A stretch of 64,000 nt of DNA from Acidimicrobiaceae bacterium (GTDB lineage: Bacteria > Actinomycetota > Acidimicrobiia > Acidimicrobiales > Aldehydirespiratoraceae), in the NCBI GenBank assembly GCA_009843735.1, contig VYCW01000012.1:1-64000 (forward strand). Direction: 5' to 3'. A program made the translations under genes and the position numbers. The notes under the pieces are model-generated. The model was given only the letters and a program-made list of their open reading frames with translations. It searched no databases and was not told the origin of the DNA. This document shows, in pieces, positions 1 to 10,731 of the stretch; within the stretch, counting starts at the first letter, position 1, and every line of letters starts with the position of its first letter.

Positions 1-480
<480 letters not shown>

Positions 481-484
481 CCCC

Positions 485-1693
485 ATGATTCCGCTGGAGG
501 AGGCCCGCGAGCACGTCCTCTCCCGGGTCGTGACCCTTCCCGCCCGCCGGGTCCCGCTGGACGAGGCGCTCGGCCTGGTGCTGGCCGAGCCGGTCACGTC
601 GTCGGACCCCATACCGGCCTTCGCCAACACCGCCATGGACGGCTACGCCCTTCGAGCGGCCGACACGGCCGGCGCCCCGGTGGAGCTCGAGGTGGTCGGT
701 ACTATCGGCGCCGGCGACGACGGCTCGCTGCACGTCGGGGAGGCCCAGGCGGCCCGCATCATGACGGGGGCGCCCATCCCGCCGGGCGCGGACGCGGTGG
801 TGAAGGTCGAGCTGACCAGCCCGGCCGGCGGCGACGGCGACCGGGTGAGGGTCGAGGCGTCCGTCAAGGCCGGCAACCACATCCGTCATCCCGGCGAGGA
901 CGTGGCCGCCGGGGAGCAGGTGCTCGCCGCGGGCACGGTGGTGACGCCGGGCCGGGTCGGGCTGCTGGCCGCGGTGGGCGCCTATGAGGTCTCCGCCCAC
1001 GGCCGGCCCAGGGTGGGCGTGTTGTCGACCGGCGACGAGCTGGCCGACACGCCCGGACCGCTGCGGAGGGGCCAGATCCGCGACACCAACCGCCGCACGC
1101 TGCTCTCGCTGGTGTCGGAGGCCGGCTTCGAGGGCGTGGACCTGGGGATCGCACCCGATCGTCCCGACGACATCTCCAGGGCGTTCGAGGCCGGCGCGGC
1201 CGGCTGCGACGCGGTGATCTCGTCGGGAGGCGTGTCGATGGGCGACTTCGACTACGTGAAGGTGGTGCTGGACCGGATCGGCGACATGCGCTGGATGCAG
1301 ATCGCCATCAAGCCGGCCAAGCCGTTCGCCTTCGGCCTGGTCGACGGCACCCCGGTGTTCGGGCTGCCCGGCAACCCGGTGTCGTCGATGGTGAGCTTCG
1401 AGCTGCTGGCCAAGCCCGGCCTGAGGGCCATGGCGGGTCACGGCGCCGACGATCTCGGCCCCGCGCTGGTGCGGGCCGTCTGCGGCGACAAGCTCGGTCA
1501 CCGCAGCGACGGCAAGACCCACTTCGTGAGGGTGGCCGCCACCCGCGATGAGCGGGGCGTGCTGCGGGTGGCCCGGTCCGGTGGCCAGGGTTCGCACCAG
1601 CTGGCCGCCATGACCCGCGCCGACGCCCTGGCGGTGGTGCCCGACGGCGCCCGGCTGGGTGTGGGCGACCCGGTCGACGTGATCGTGCTCTGA
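485..1693 (+). CDS. moeA: Molybdopterin molybdenumtransferase MoeA
   Basis: AMDGYA, MTGAPIPPGADAVV, STGDEL, SSGGVSMGDFDYVK, GLPGNPVSSMVSFELL motifs. Confidence 0.95.
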   Translation: MIPLEEAREHVLSRVVTLPARRVPLDEALGLVLAEPVTSSDPIPAFANTAMDGYALRAADTAGAPVELEVVGTIGAGDDGSLHVGEAQAARIMTGAPIPPGADAVVKVELTSPAGGDGDRVRVEASVKAGNHIRHPGEDVAAGEQVLAAGTVVTPGRVGLLAAVGAYEVSAHGRPRVGVLSTGDELADTPGPLRRGQIRDTNRRTLLSLVSEAGFEGVDLGIAPDRPDDISRAFEAGAAGCDAVISSGGVSMGDFDYVKVVLDRIGDMRWMQIAIKPAKPFAFGLVDGTPVFGLPGNPVSSMVSFELLAKPGLRAMAGHGADDLGPALVRAVCGDKLGHRSDGKTHFVRVAATRDERGVLRVARSGGQGSHQLAAMTRADALAVVPDGARLGVGDPVDVIVL

Positions 1694-1715
1694 GTGAGCG
1701 GGTAGCCTGCGGGCA

Positions 1716-2699
1716 ATGGCGGAGCAGCTCCTCGACGGCTTCGGGCGGGTCCACCGGGACCTAAGGATCTCGGTCACCGACCGGTGCAACTTCCGCTGCA
1801 CCTACTGCATGCCCGCCGACGGTCTCGAGTGGCTGCCCCGAGACGGCATCCTCACCTTCGAGGAGATCACCAGGCTGGCCCGGATCATGGTGGAGCGCTA
1901 CGGCGTCAACGGCATCCGCCTCACCGGCGGCGAGCCCACCGTGCGGGCCAACCTGCCCACGCTGGTCGGGATGCTGGCCGCGCTCGGCACGGACCTCGCC
2001 ATGACCACCAACGGCGTGTCTCTGCCGTTGCTGGCCGCCGACCTGCGGGCCGCCGGCCTTCGCCGGGTGAACGTCTCATGCGACTCGCTGCGGGCTGACC
2101 GGTTCGCCGAGCTCACCCGCCGCGACGCCCTCACCCGGGTGCTCGACGGTATAGACGCCGCCCGCGACGCAGGCTTCGATCCGGTCAAGGTCAACTGCGT
2201 GGTGATGCGCGGCGTCAACGACGACGAGATCGCCGACTTCGTGGAGTTCGGGCGGGCCAAGGGGGTGGAGGTCCGGTTCATCGAGTTCATGCCACTCGAC
2301 GCCGACGGCATCTGGACCAACGATCTGGTGGTTCCGGTCAACGAGATCCTGGCCCGGGTCAACGAGGCCAGCCCGGTGGAGCCGGTCGAGCGCACCTCGG
2401 CGCCGGCCAGCCGCTATCGCTTCGCCGACGGATCGGGCCACGTCGGCATCGTCGCCTCGGTCAGCGACTCCTTCTGCTCCACCTGCGACCGGGTGCGTCT
2501 CACTGCCGACGGGCAGTTCCGCAACTGCCTCTTCGCGGTGACCGAGACGGATGTACGGGCCCTGCTTCGGGCCGGCGCCGACGACGACGAGATCGCGGCC
2601 GCGCTGGAGGCGTCGGTGGCGTCAAAGTGGGCAGGTCACCAGATCAACAGGGTGAACTTCATCAAGCCCCGCCGCTCCATGTCGCAGATCGGCGGCTGA
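1716..2699 (+). CDS. moaA: GTP 3',8-cyclase MoaA (radical SAM)
   Basis: RISVTDRCNFRCTYCMP radical SAM CxxxCxxC; C-terminal CSTCDRVRLTADGQFRNCLF cluster motif. Confidence 0.97.
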   Translation: MAEQLLDGFGRVHRDLRISVTDRCNFRCTYCMPADGLEWLPRDGILTFEEITRLARIMVERYGVNGIRLTGGEPTVRANLPTLVGMLAALGTDLAMTTNGVSLPLLAADLRAAGLRRVNVSCDSLRADRFAELTRRDALTRVLDGIDAARDAGFDPVKVNCVVMRGVNDDEIADFVEFGRAKGVEVRFIEFMPLDADGIWTNDLVVPVNEILARVNEASPVEPVERTSAPASRYRFADGSGHVGIVASVSDSFCSTCDRVRLTADGQFRNCLFAVTETDVRALLRAGADDDEIAAALEASVASKWAGHQINRVNFIKPRRSMSQIGG

Positions 2700-2736
2700 G
2701 GTCTCCCGGCGCGTCAGCGAGATCGGCGGCTGAGAA

Positions 2737-3210
<474 letters not shown>

Positions 3211-3360
3211 TCGATATCCACCACTTGGGTGTTGCTACCTGCCATTCTGTAGGAGCCGTCGTCGCATGTACGGGTCGTCGAAGCGGTGTGCGGGGCGTCT
3301 GGTACGCATCCGCCGGGGCGTCGGCGTCCCCATCCGATCGAACCAGAAGGAGACCAGTCT

Positions 3361-3843
3361 GTGACTCTCATCGTGTTGGCGGTGTTGGCGACCGCCTGGC
3401 TGGGATACTTCGTGCTGTGGTTCCGGGAGCGGCGGGCTTCTCAACCGGTTCGCAGCAACGGAGCCGTGAGCTTCAACCGTCCCTTCAAGTCCATGGACCG
3501 CGGGCGTGGGTTCGCCGGCGTGCCCGGCAGTGGAGCCAGGCCCAGCGGCGAGTTGTTCGACGCGCCGCGGTCTGCCGGGCAGGCGCTGTCGCGACGGCGT
3601 CAGGTGGTCGCGGTCCTCGGGGCGGTGGCCGTGGCCTCGCTGCTGGCCATTCCCGCTCTGGGAGGGGCCGCCCTGGCCGTTCACGTTCTGGCCGACGTGG
3701 CCCTTCTCCTGTTCACGTTCGGCGCCGCCCGCCGCCAGCAGGTCGCCGCTCCGGGCGTGGCCGAGGTCAGGGTGCTCTACCCGCAGCGGCCCTCGTCCAG
3801 CGAAGTAGTGGTAGCCCCCTTGAGGCGAGTCGCCAACGGCTGA
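3361..3843 (+). CDS. Hypothetical small membrane protein
   Basis: GTG-start ORF with N-terminal TM (TLIVLAVLATAWLGYFVLWF) and a C-terminal hydrophobic hairpin; no family recognised. Confidence 0.55.
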   Translation: MTLIVLAVLATAWLGYFVLWFRERRASQPVRSNGAVSFNRPFKSMDRGRGFAGVPGSGARPSGELFDAPRSAGQALSRRRQVVAVLGAVAVASLLAIPALGGAALAVHVLADVALLLFTFGAARRQQVAAPGVAEVRVLYPQRPSSSEVVVAPLRRVANG

Positions 3844-3954
3844 AGCAGACCCCAGCGGTCTATGCCTCCGCCGGGACCGAGCCGCAGTACCTCGAGACTC
3901 GCCGCCACGGTCGTCGGGTGCGGGGGGAGGCGCCGCTAAACTCGCCCCTTCCGC

Positions 3955-4029
3955 GGGGGTGTAGCTCAGTCTGGCTAGAGCGCCTCGGTCGCATCGAGGA
4001 GGCCAGGGGTTCGAATCCCCTCACCTCCA
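3955..4029 (+). tRNA. tRNA-Ala (anticodon CGC, at 3990-3992)
   Basis: Cloverleaf reads by eye: acceptor GGGGGTG/CACCTCC with G3:U70, anticodon stem CCTCG/CGAGG with loop GTCGCAT, T-arm CAGGGGTTCGAATCCCCT; CCA not encoded. Confidence 0.93.
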
Positions 4030-4046
4030 CCGCAGGAGCCCCCGGA

Positions 4047-5183
4047 TCAGTAGATGCCGGGGAAGATCCGGTACTTGACCTTCGCCTGGTACTCGGCCCA
4101 CTTCTCGGGGCCGTACTTCTGCTCGCACTCGCGCTCGTCGAAGCGCTGGCGGACGGTGAAGAAGCTCACCACGAAGATGGAGTAGGTCCAGGCCCACAGG
4201 TTGCCGGGGTGGCCGAACACCAGGGCGAACGAGATGGCCAGGATCCCCTCGCCCAGGTAGTTGAAGTGGCGGGCCGGGCGCCACCATCCGCTGCACAGGA
4301 TCTTTCGTTCGCCGGCCTCGATGTACTCCGGCTCGACCCACAGGAACTTGCGGTCAGGCCACCTCTTGAACGTGTACTTCTGGAGGTTGGCGCCCCGTCC
4401 GATGGTCCACCCGCCCAGGAACAGCACGCACACTGCGATGAGCCAGAAGGAGGTGAGCCCCGTCGAGTACCCCGGATCGGAGTGCGGGGCCATGCCCCAC
4501 AGCGGCAGGATGAACAGCCACCCGTAGGCCACCAGGCCGCCCCACCACAGCTTGAAGCCGATGTGCTCGTGGATCAGGTCGTAGGTGTAGAGCTGGACCC
4601 GCTCCCAGATGAAGTAGTCGAAGGTGTAGAACGTCCAGAAGGCGGCGTACAGGTAGATGCCCGGGTTGGCGTCGCCGCCGAACTGGCCGTGGTGCCAGGC
4701 CGCCCCCGACAGGGCGTTGAGCGACAGCATCGTCCCGCCGACCACGTACCACCACATCTTGATGTCGATGCGGTTGTTGAACAGCTGCAGCTCCTGGGAC
4801 CGGCCCTCCCACAGCGCCAGCCACGGGTTGGCGATCTCGCCCTTGGGCTGGGTGAACACCGACCACACTGCGAAGATCGCGCAGAACACGGTGCCCCCGA
4901 CCACCGCCCACAGTGACGACCGGTAGAACCAGTCGCGGGGCAGCCCGCCGATCTCGAATGCCCACACGAGGTGCGCGATCACGAACACCAGCAGGCCGTT
5001 CAACCGGTAGTTGCGGGGCTCACCGGTCTCGCGGTCCTTGACGTAGCCGGTGACCCGCCTCGCGGGCAGGATGATCTGCAGAACGAAGAACACGGCGAAG
5101 ATGATCAGCGGCGTGAAGAACGCCCAGACCGCCTCCCCGTCGGAGAGCTCCGTGAGATGCTCGATGCCTAGCGCTTCAGCCAT
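4047..5183 (-). CDS. ERG4/ERG24/DHCR7-family sterol reductase-like integral membrane protein
   Basis: YRLNGLLVFVIAHLVW; SGWWRPARHFNYLGEGI; C-terminal RFDERECEQKYGPEKWAEYQAKVKYRIFPGIY, matching the family signature (GxxRHxNYxGD...KYGxxWxxYxxxVPYRxxPGIY). Confidence 0.85.
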   Translation of the reverse strand: MAEALGIEHLTELSDGEAVWAFFTPLIIFAVFFVLQIILPARRVTGYVKDRETGEPRNYRLNGLLVFVIAHLVWAFEIGGLPRDWFYRSSLWAVVGGTVFCAIFAVWSVFTQPKGEIANPWLALWEGRSQELQLFNNRIDIKMWWYVVGGTMLSLNALSGAAWHHGQFGGDANPGIYLYAAFWTFYTFDYFIWERVQLYTYDLIHEHIGFKLWWGGLVAYGWLFILPLWGMAPHSDPGYSTGLTSFWLIAVCVLFLGGWTIGRGANLQKYTFKRWPDRKFLWVEPEYIEAGERKILCSGWWRPARHFNYLGEGILAISFALVFGHPGNLWAWTYSIFVVSFFTVRQRFDERECEQKYGPEKWAEYQAKVKYRIFPGIY

Positions 5184-5250
5184 ATCCGAAACCTAGCGCT
5201 TCAGCCATGGCCGAGGCCGCCTTCGGAAGATGCTGCGGTTGCCGGCGCGG

Positions 5251-6684
<1,434 letters not shown>

Positions 6685-6702
6685 TAGCAGTGAGAAGCGG
6701 TC

Positions 6703-7821
6703 TCAGTAGTTCCCGGTAGCCGGATCGACCGCGGCGTCAGCGTGCAGTGGAGCGTAGAAGTCCCGGTTGGGTGCCAGCAGGTCGAAGACCGTCTCTTCGC
6801 AGGCCGGCAGCTCCGCATCGCAGCTGCCGAGCGGCTCGACCCGCTCGCCCCAGCGGGTCACCGTGGACCCCCAGGTCACACCGCCGCCGAAGGCGGTCTG
6901 CACGACGATCGACCCCGGCCGGATCAGCCCCGCTTCCAGCGCGTCCACGAGCGCCATCGGCACCGAGGCGGCCGCCGAGTTGCCGTGAGTGCCGATGTTG
7001 AGCATCACCCGGTCGGTGTCGATGCCGAGCCGCCGGGCCGCGGCCGAGATGATGCGCTCGTTGGCCTGGTGGGGTATCACCGCGTCGACGTCCGCGAGGT
7101 CGAGCCCCGCCCGGTCCAGCGCCCGCCGCACCGACGCCTCGATGCCCTGCACCGCGATCTTGAACACGGCCCGGCCGTCGAAGTGCAGCCGGTGCACGAA
7201 CGGGTCGCGCACCGGGCTCAACCGTCCCCTGGTGCCGAGGGTGGGGAACACCATGGTCCGTCCGGCCGCGCCGTCGGCGCCGAGGTCGGCGGCCAGCACG
7301 CCCTCACCGGTGTCCGACGGCTCGAGCACGGCCGCGCCCGCGCCGTCGCCGAAGAGGATGCAGGTGGCCCGGTCCCAGTAGTCCATCACCCAGTGCAGCT
7401 TCTCGGCCCCCACCAGCAGGACCCGCTCGGCCACGCTGGCGGCGATCATCGACGACGCGGTGGCCGTGCCGTAGATCCACCCGCTGCACGCCGCGTTGAG
7501 GTCGAAGGCGGCCGCGTTGACCGCGCCCAGGCGCTCCTGGAGGAAGCAGGCGTTGCTGGGGCAGGTGATCTCGGGCGTGACCGTGGCCAGGATGAGCATG
7601 TCGATGTCGGCGGCCTCGAGGCCGGCGGCAGCCAGCGCTTTCAGGGCGGCCACCTCGGCCAGGTCGGTGGTCTCGACGTGGGAGATGCCCCGCTCGCGGA
7701 TGCCGGTGCGCTCCAGGATCCAGTCGTTGTCGGTGTCGACGAGCTGTTCGAGGTCGGCGTTGGTCAGTTTCACCGGGGGCACGCACTTGCCCCACCCCGT
7801 GAACGTCGCCCGCCGGGTCAT
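6703..7821 (-). CDS. fabH: 3-oxoacyl-ACP synthase III family protein (FabH-like)
   Basis: DNDWILERTGIRER, FDLNAACSGWIYG (Cys), VIPHQAN (His), GTHGNSAAASVPMAL (Asn); intact KAS III triad. Confidence 0.9.
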   Translation of the reverse strand: MTRRATFTGWGKCVPPVKLTNADLEQLVDTDNDWILERTGIRERGISHVETTDLAEVAALKALAAAGLEAADIDMLILATVTPEITCPSNACFLQERLGAVNAAAFDLNAACSGWIYGTATASSMIAASVAERVLLVGAEKLHWVMDYWDRATCILFGDGAGAAVLEPSDTGEGVLAADLGADGAAGRTMVFPTLGTRGRLSPVRDPFVHRLHFDGRAVFKIAVQGIEASVRRALDRAGLDLADVDAVIPHQANERIISAAARRLGIDTDRVMLNIGTHGNSAAASVPMALVDALEAGLIRPGSIVVQTAFGGGVTWGSTVTRWGERVEPLGSCDAELPACEETVFDLLAPNRDFYAPLHADAAVDPATGNY

Positions 7822-7829
7822 CGCCGCCC

Positions 7830-9089
7830 CTAGGGCAGGTGGTCCCGGGCCAGGGCGACCACCGTGTTCAACAGCACGTTGGCGCCGGCCACCAGATCGT
7901 CGGGCTCGGTGAACTCGGCCGGGTTGTGGCTGATGCCCTTCACGCTGGGCACGAACACCATGCCGGCCGGGCAGACCTCGGCCAGTATCTGGGCGTCGTG
8001 GCCTGCCCCTGAGGGCATCCGGCGCACCGACAGTCCCAGCGCGGAGGCGGTCGACTCGACCAGTTCCACCACCCGGGGGTCGAAGACGACCGGTTCGAAG
8101 CGGGCGACCCACTTGGTGTCGATCTCGACCTCCTCCGACTCGGCTATCCGCTTGGTCTCCGCCAGCAGGCGCCGCTCGGCCGACTGCAGGTCGTCATCGT
8201 CGGTGTTGCGCAGGTCGATGATGAGCTTGGCCCGGGCCGCCACCACGTTCACCAGGTCGGGGTGCAGCCTCAGGGCCCCTACCGTTCCCACCTGGGTGCC
8301 GCCCATCTCGTCGGCGATGCGCCGCACCGCCACCACCAGCTCGCCCGCGGCCAGCCCTGCGTCGCGCCGCATGCTCATCGGGGTCGTGCCCGCATGGTTC
8401 GACTGGCCGGTGATATTCACCTCGGTCCAGGAGATGCCCTGGACGCCGGTGACCGCACCGATGCGCATGCCGTCGCGCTCCAGCACTGGCCCCTGCTCGA
8501 TGTGGAGCTCCACGAAGGCGTAGGGAGCCGGTCCCGGGCACGGCACCGGGCCCCGGTAGCCGATGCGGTCCAATTCGTCCCCGACCGCGACGCCGTCGGC
8601 GTCGGTGGTCGACATGGCCTCCTCGACGGTCAGACCGCCGGTGTAGCAGAGGCTGCCCATCATGTCGGGCGGGAAGCGGGAGCCCTCCTCGTTGGTGAAG
8701 AAGGCCGCGGCCAGAGGGCGCTCGAGCTCGATGCCGCTCTCGATGGCGGTCTCGATCACCTCCAGCGCGGCCAGCACGCCCAGGTTGCCGTCGTACTTGC
8801 CGCCGGTCGCCACCGTGTCGATGTGCGAGCCCATCATGACCGGCGGGCCGGAGCCCACATCGGTCTGCATCGCGACGACGTTGCCGATGGTGTCGATGCT
8901 CACGTCGAGGCCGAGGTCGCGCATCCAGGTGACCACCAGGTCGCGGCCCTCCTTGTCGGCGTCGGTGAGAGCCAGGCGGTTGTTGCCTCCCCCCGGGATG
9001 GGGCCGATCTCGGCCAGGTCCCACAACCGCTGGAGCAGGCGCGGCCCGTTTATCTCCAAGAGTTCCCGGTCCCCGTCGAATCCGCCCAT
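7830..9089 (-). CDS. Zn-dependent hydrolase, N-carbamoyl-amino-acid hydrolase / allantoate amidohydrolase family
   Basis: MGSHIDTVATGGKYDGNLG, FTNEEGSRF, ELHIEQGPVLE, NHAGTTPMSMRRDA, PSGAGHDAQ motifs of M20-type carbamoylases. Confidence 0.9.
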   Translation of the reverse strand: MGGFDGDRELLEINGPRLLQRLWDLAEIGPIPGGGNNRLALTDADKEGRDLVVTWMRDLGLDVSIDTIGNVVAMQTDVGSGPPVMMGSHIDTVATGGKYDGNLGVLAALEVIETAIESGIELERPLAAAFFTNEEGSRFPPDMMGSLCYTGGLTVEEAMSTTDADGVAVGDELDRIGYRGPVPCPGPAPYAFVELHIEQGPVLERDGMRIGAVTGVQGISWTEVNITGQSNHAGTTPMSMRRDAGLAAGELVVAVRRIADEMGGTQVGTVGALRLHPDLVNVVAARAKLIIDLRNTDDDDLQSAERRLLAETKRIAESEEVEIDTKWVARFEPVVFDPRVVELVESTASALGLSVRRMPSGAGHDAQILAEVCPAGMVFVPSVKGISHNPAEFTEPDDLVAGANVLLNTVVALARDHLP

Positions 9090-9169
9090 GGGCGGCGAGG
9101 TTAGCCGCGGGTCAGAGGGGAATTGGCAGCGAAATGCTCGCCATCCGTGCAAGACGCTGCCGGTTCCGG

Positions 9170-9991
9170 CTACTCGGCCAGGAAGTCCAGGATCACGGCC
9201 ACCGACTCCTGCTCCTGTTCGATGTAGTGGCCGTGGCCGCTGCCCTCGAAGACGACCAGCCGGGCGTTCGGGAGGTTCTCGGCCACGTAGCGGGCACCGG
9301 CGCCGCCCGGCCCGGCATCCACAGGTGTGAGCACATCTTCGGATCCGACCATCACCAGCGTCGGCGCGGTGACGTCCTTCAGCCGGTCGGTGACGTCGGT
9401 GTCGATCATGGCCTGGCAGGCAGCGATGAACACATCGGTCCCGACGTTGCGGGCCGTCACGTCCTGCATCGCGGCAAGCGCCTCGTCGCCGCCGTTCGGC
9501 CCGTCGAGGTAGGCCCGGGAGAACGCGTGGGTGAGCATCTGCTCGGCCAGCTCCCTGGAGGCGACGCCGTAGGCCCGGGCCAGGCTCTGCCAGATCCGGA
9601 ACTGGAGCACTCCCATACGGTCGCAACGTCCGACGGCACCGGCGCCGAGGAGCAGCTTGTCGACCCTGTCGGGGTAGCGGGCCGCGAAGTTGACCGCGAT
9701 GAAGCTGCCCATGGACCCGCCGTGGATGTGGGCCCGCTCGATCCCGAGCGCGGCCATCAGGGCGTCCAGGTCGTCGCTCCAGGTGTCGAGGGTGTACCGC
9801 TGATCGGGCCGGTCGCTGCTGCCGTAGCCGCGGTGGTCGTAGTCGAGCACCCGGTAGTGCTCCGACAGGCCCGGGGTGATGGTGGCGTAACCCTCGTGGG
9901 CGCTGACCGCCCCGCCGATCTGCACGACGGTGTGGCCCTTGCCGGTGAACTGGTACCAGAGGTTGACTCCGTTGGCGTCGATTGTCGGCAT
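9170..9991 (-). CDS. Alpha/beta-fold hydrolase
   Basis: DYDHRGYGSSDRP, HIHGGSMGSFIAVNFAARYP nucleophile elbow, VMVGSEDVLTP, GSGHGHYIEQ. Confidence 0.88.
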   Translation of the reverse strand: MPTIDANGVNLWYQFTGKGHTVVQIGGAVSAHEGYATITPGLSEHYRVLDYDHRGYGSSDRPDQRYTLDTWSDDLDALMAALGIERAHIHGGSMGSFIAVNFAARYPDRVDKLLLGAGAVGRCDRMGVLQFRIWQSLARAYGVASRELAEQMLTHAFSRAYLDGPNGGDEALAAMQDVTARNVGTDVFIAACQAMIDTDVTDRLKDVTAPTLVMVGSEDVLTPVDAGPGGAGARYVAENLPNARLVVFEGSGHGHYIEQEQESVAVILDFLAE

Positions 9992-10091
9992 CGGGGCCTC
10001 CTGTGCTGCCTGCCCGCTGCGGTGCGCCTACCCAGCGCGCCTTCGAGCCGCGTGGGTACGTCGACCGGGTGGGAGCCTATATTGGCCGCCG

Positions 10092-10493
10092 ATGCCGCTG
10101 GAATCCGTGGTGGACGTGCCCGGGCTGTGCCCGCCGCCGGAGCCGTACTCCTACGCGGTGCGGGCCGGCGACACCCTCTACTTGGCCGGCCAGGTAGCCC
10201 TCGACGCCGACGGCGAGGTGGTGGGGACCACCGTGGGCGAGCAGGCCCGCCAGGTGTGGGACAACATCGCCGGCGTGCTGGCTGCGTCGGGCAGCTCCAT
10301 CGCGGACGTGGTCAAGGTCACCTACTTCATGCAGGACGTGCGCGAGATCGCGGAGGAGATCGAGGTCCGCCGGGAGGTGTTCGCGGGCCGGCCGTTCCCC
10401 GCGGTGACCGCCTGCCAGGCCGCGGCCCTGGGCCTGCCCGGCCTCAAGATGGAGGTCGACGTGATCGCGGTGATCGGCGCAGGACGTGACTGA
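10092..10493 (+). CDS. Rid (YjgF/YER057c/UK114) family protein
   Basis: YSYAVRAGDTLYLAGQVALDADGEVVG...QVWDNIAGVLAASGSSIADVVKVTYFM...; C-terminal FPAVTACQAAALGLPGLKMEVDVIAV. Confidence 0.88.
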   Translation: MPLESVVDVPGLCPPPEPYSYAVRAGDTLYLAGQVALDADGEVVGTTVGEQARQVWDNIAGVLAASGSSIADVVKVTYFMQDVREIAEEIEVRREVFAGRPFPAVTACQAAALGLPGLKMEVDVIAVIGAGRD

Positions 10494-10728
10494 CGGCGCC
10501 GGCGACGCCGTCGAGTTGGTAGCACGCCGCCTGCGGGAGCTGGGGCTCGACCACCCGGCCATAGACCCGGCCGCGACCGCGGCCGACCTCGCCGACCGGA
10601 TCGCGGCCAGCGCCAGCCTCGACGCGCTGGTGCCCGGCAGCGGGGGGCTGGACCCCACCGCCTTCGATCCGGCCTGGCCGCCCGAACCGGCCGACGCCGA
10701 TGCTGCGGTCGCCGAGCGCCCGAACTAG
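10486..10728 (+). CDS. Small protein translationally coupled to the downstream amidase (possible AtzG/DUF4089-like)
   Basis: 80-aa ORF overlapping rid gene and ending 3 bp before amidase ATG; LGL...ALVPGSGGLDPTAFDPAWPPE is only loosely AtzG-like. Confidence 0.5.
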   Translation: MTDGAGDAVELVARRLRELGLDHPAIDPAATAADLADRIAASASLDALVPGSGGLDPTAFDPAWPPEPADADAAVAERPN

Positions 10729-10731
10729 CCG

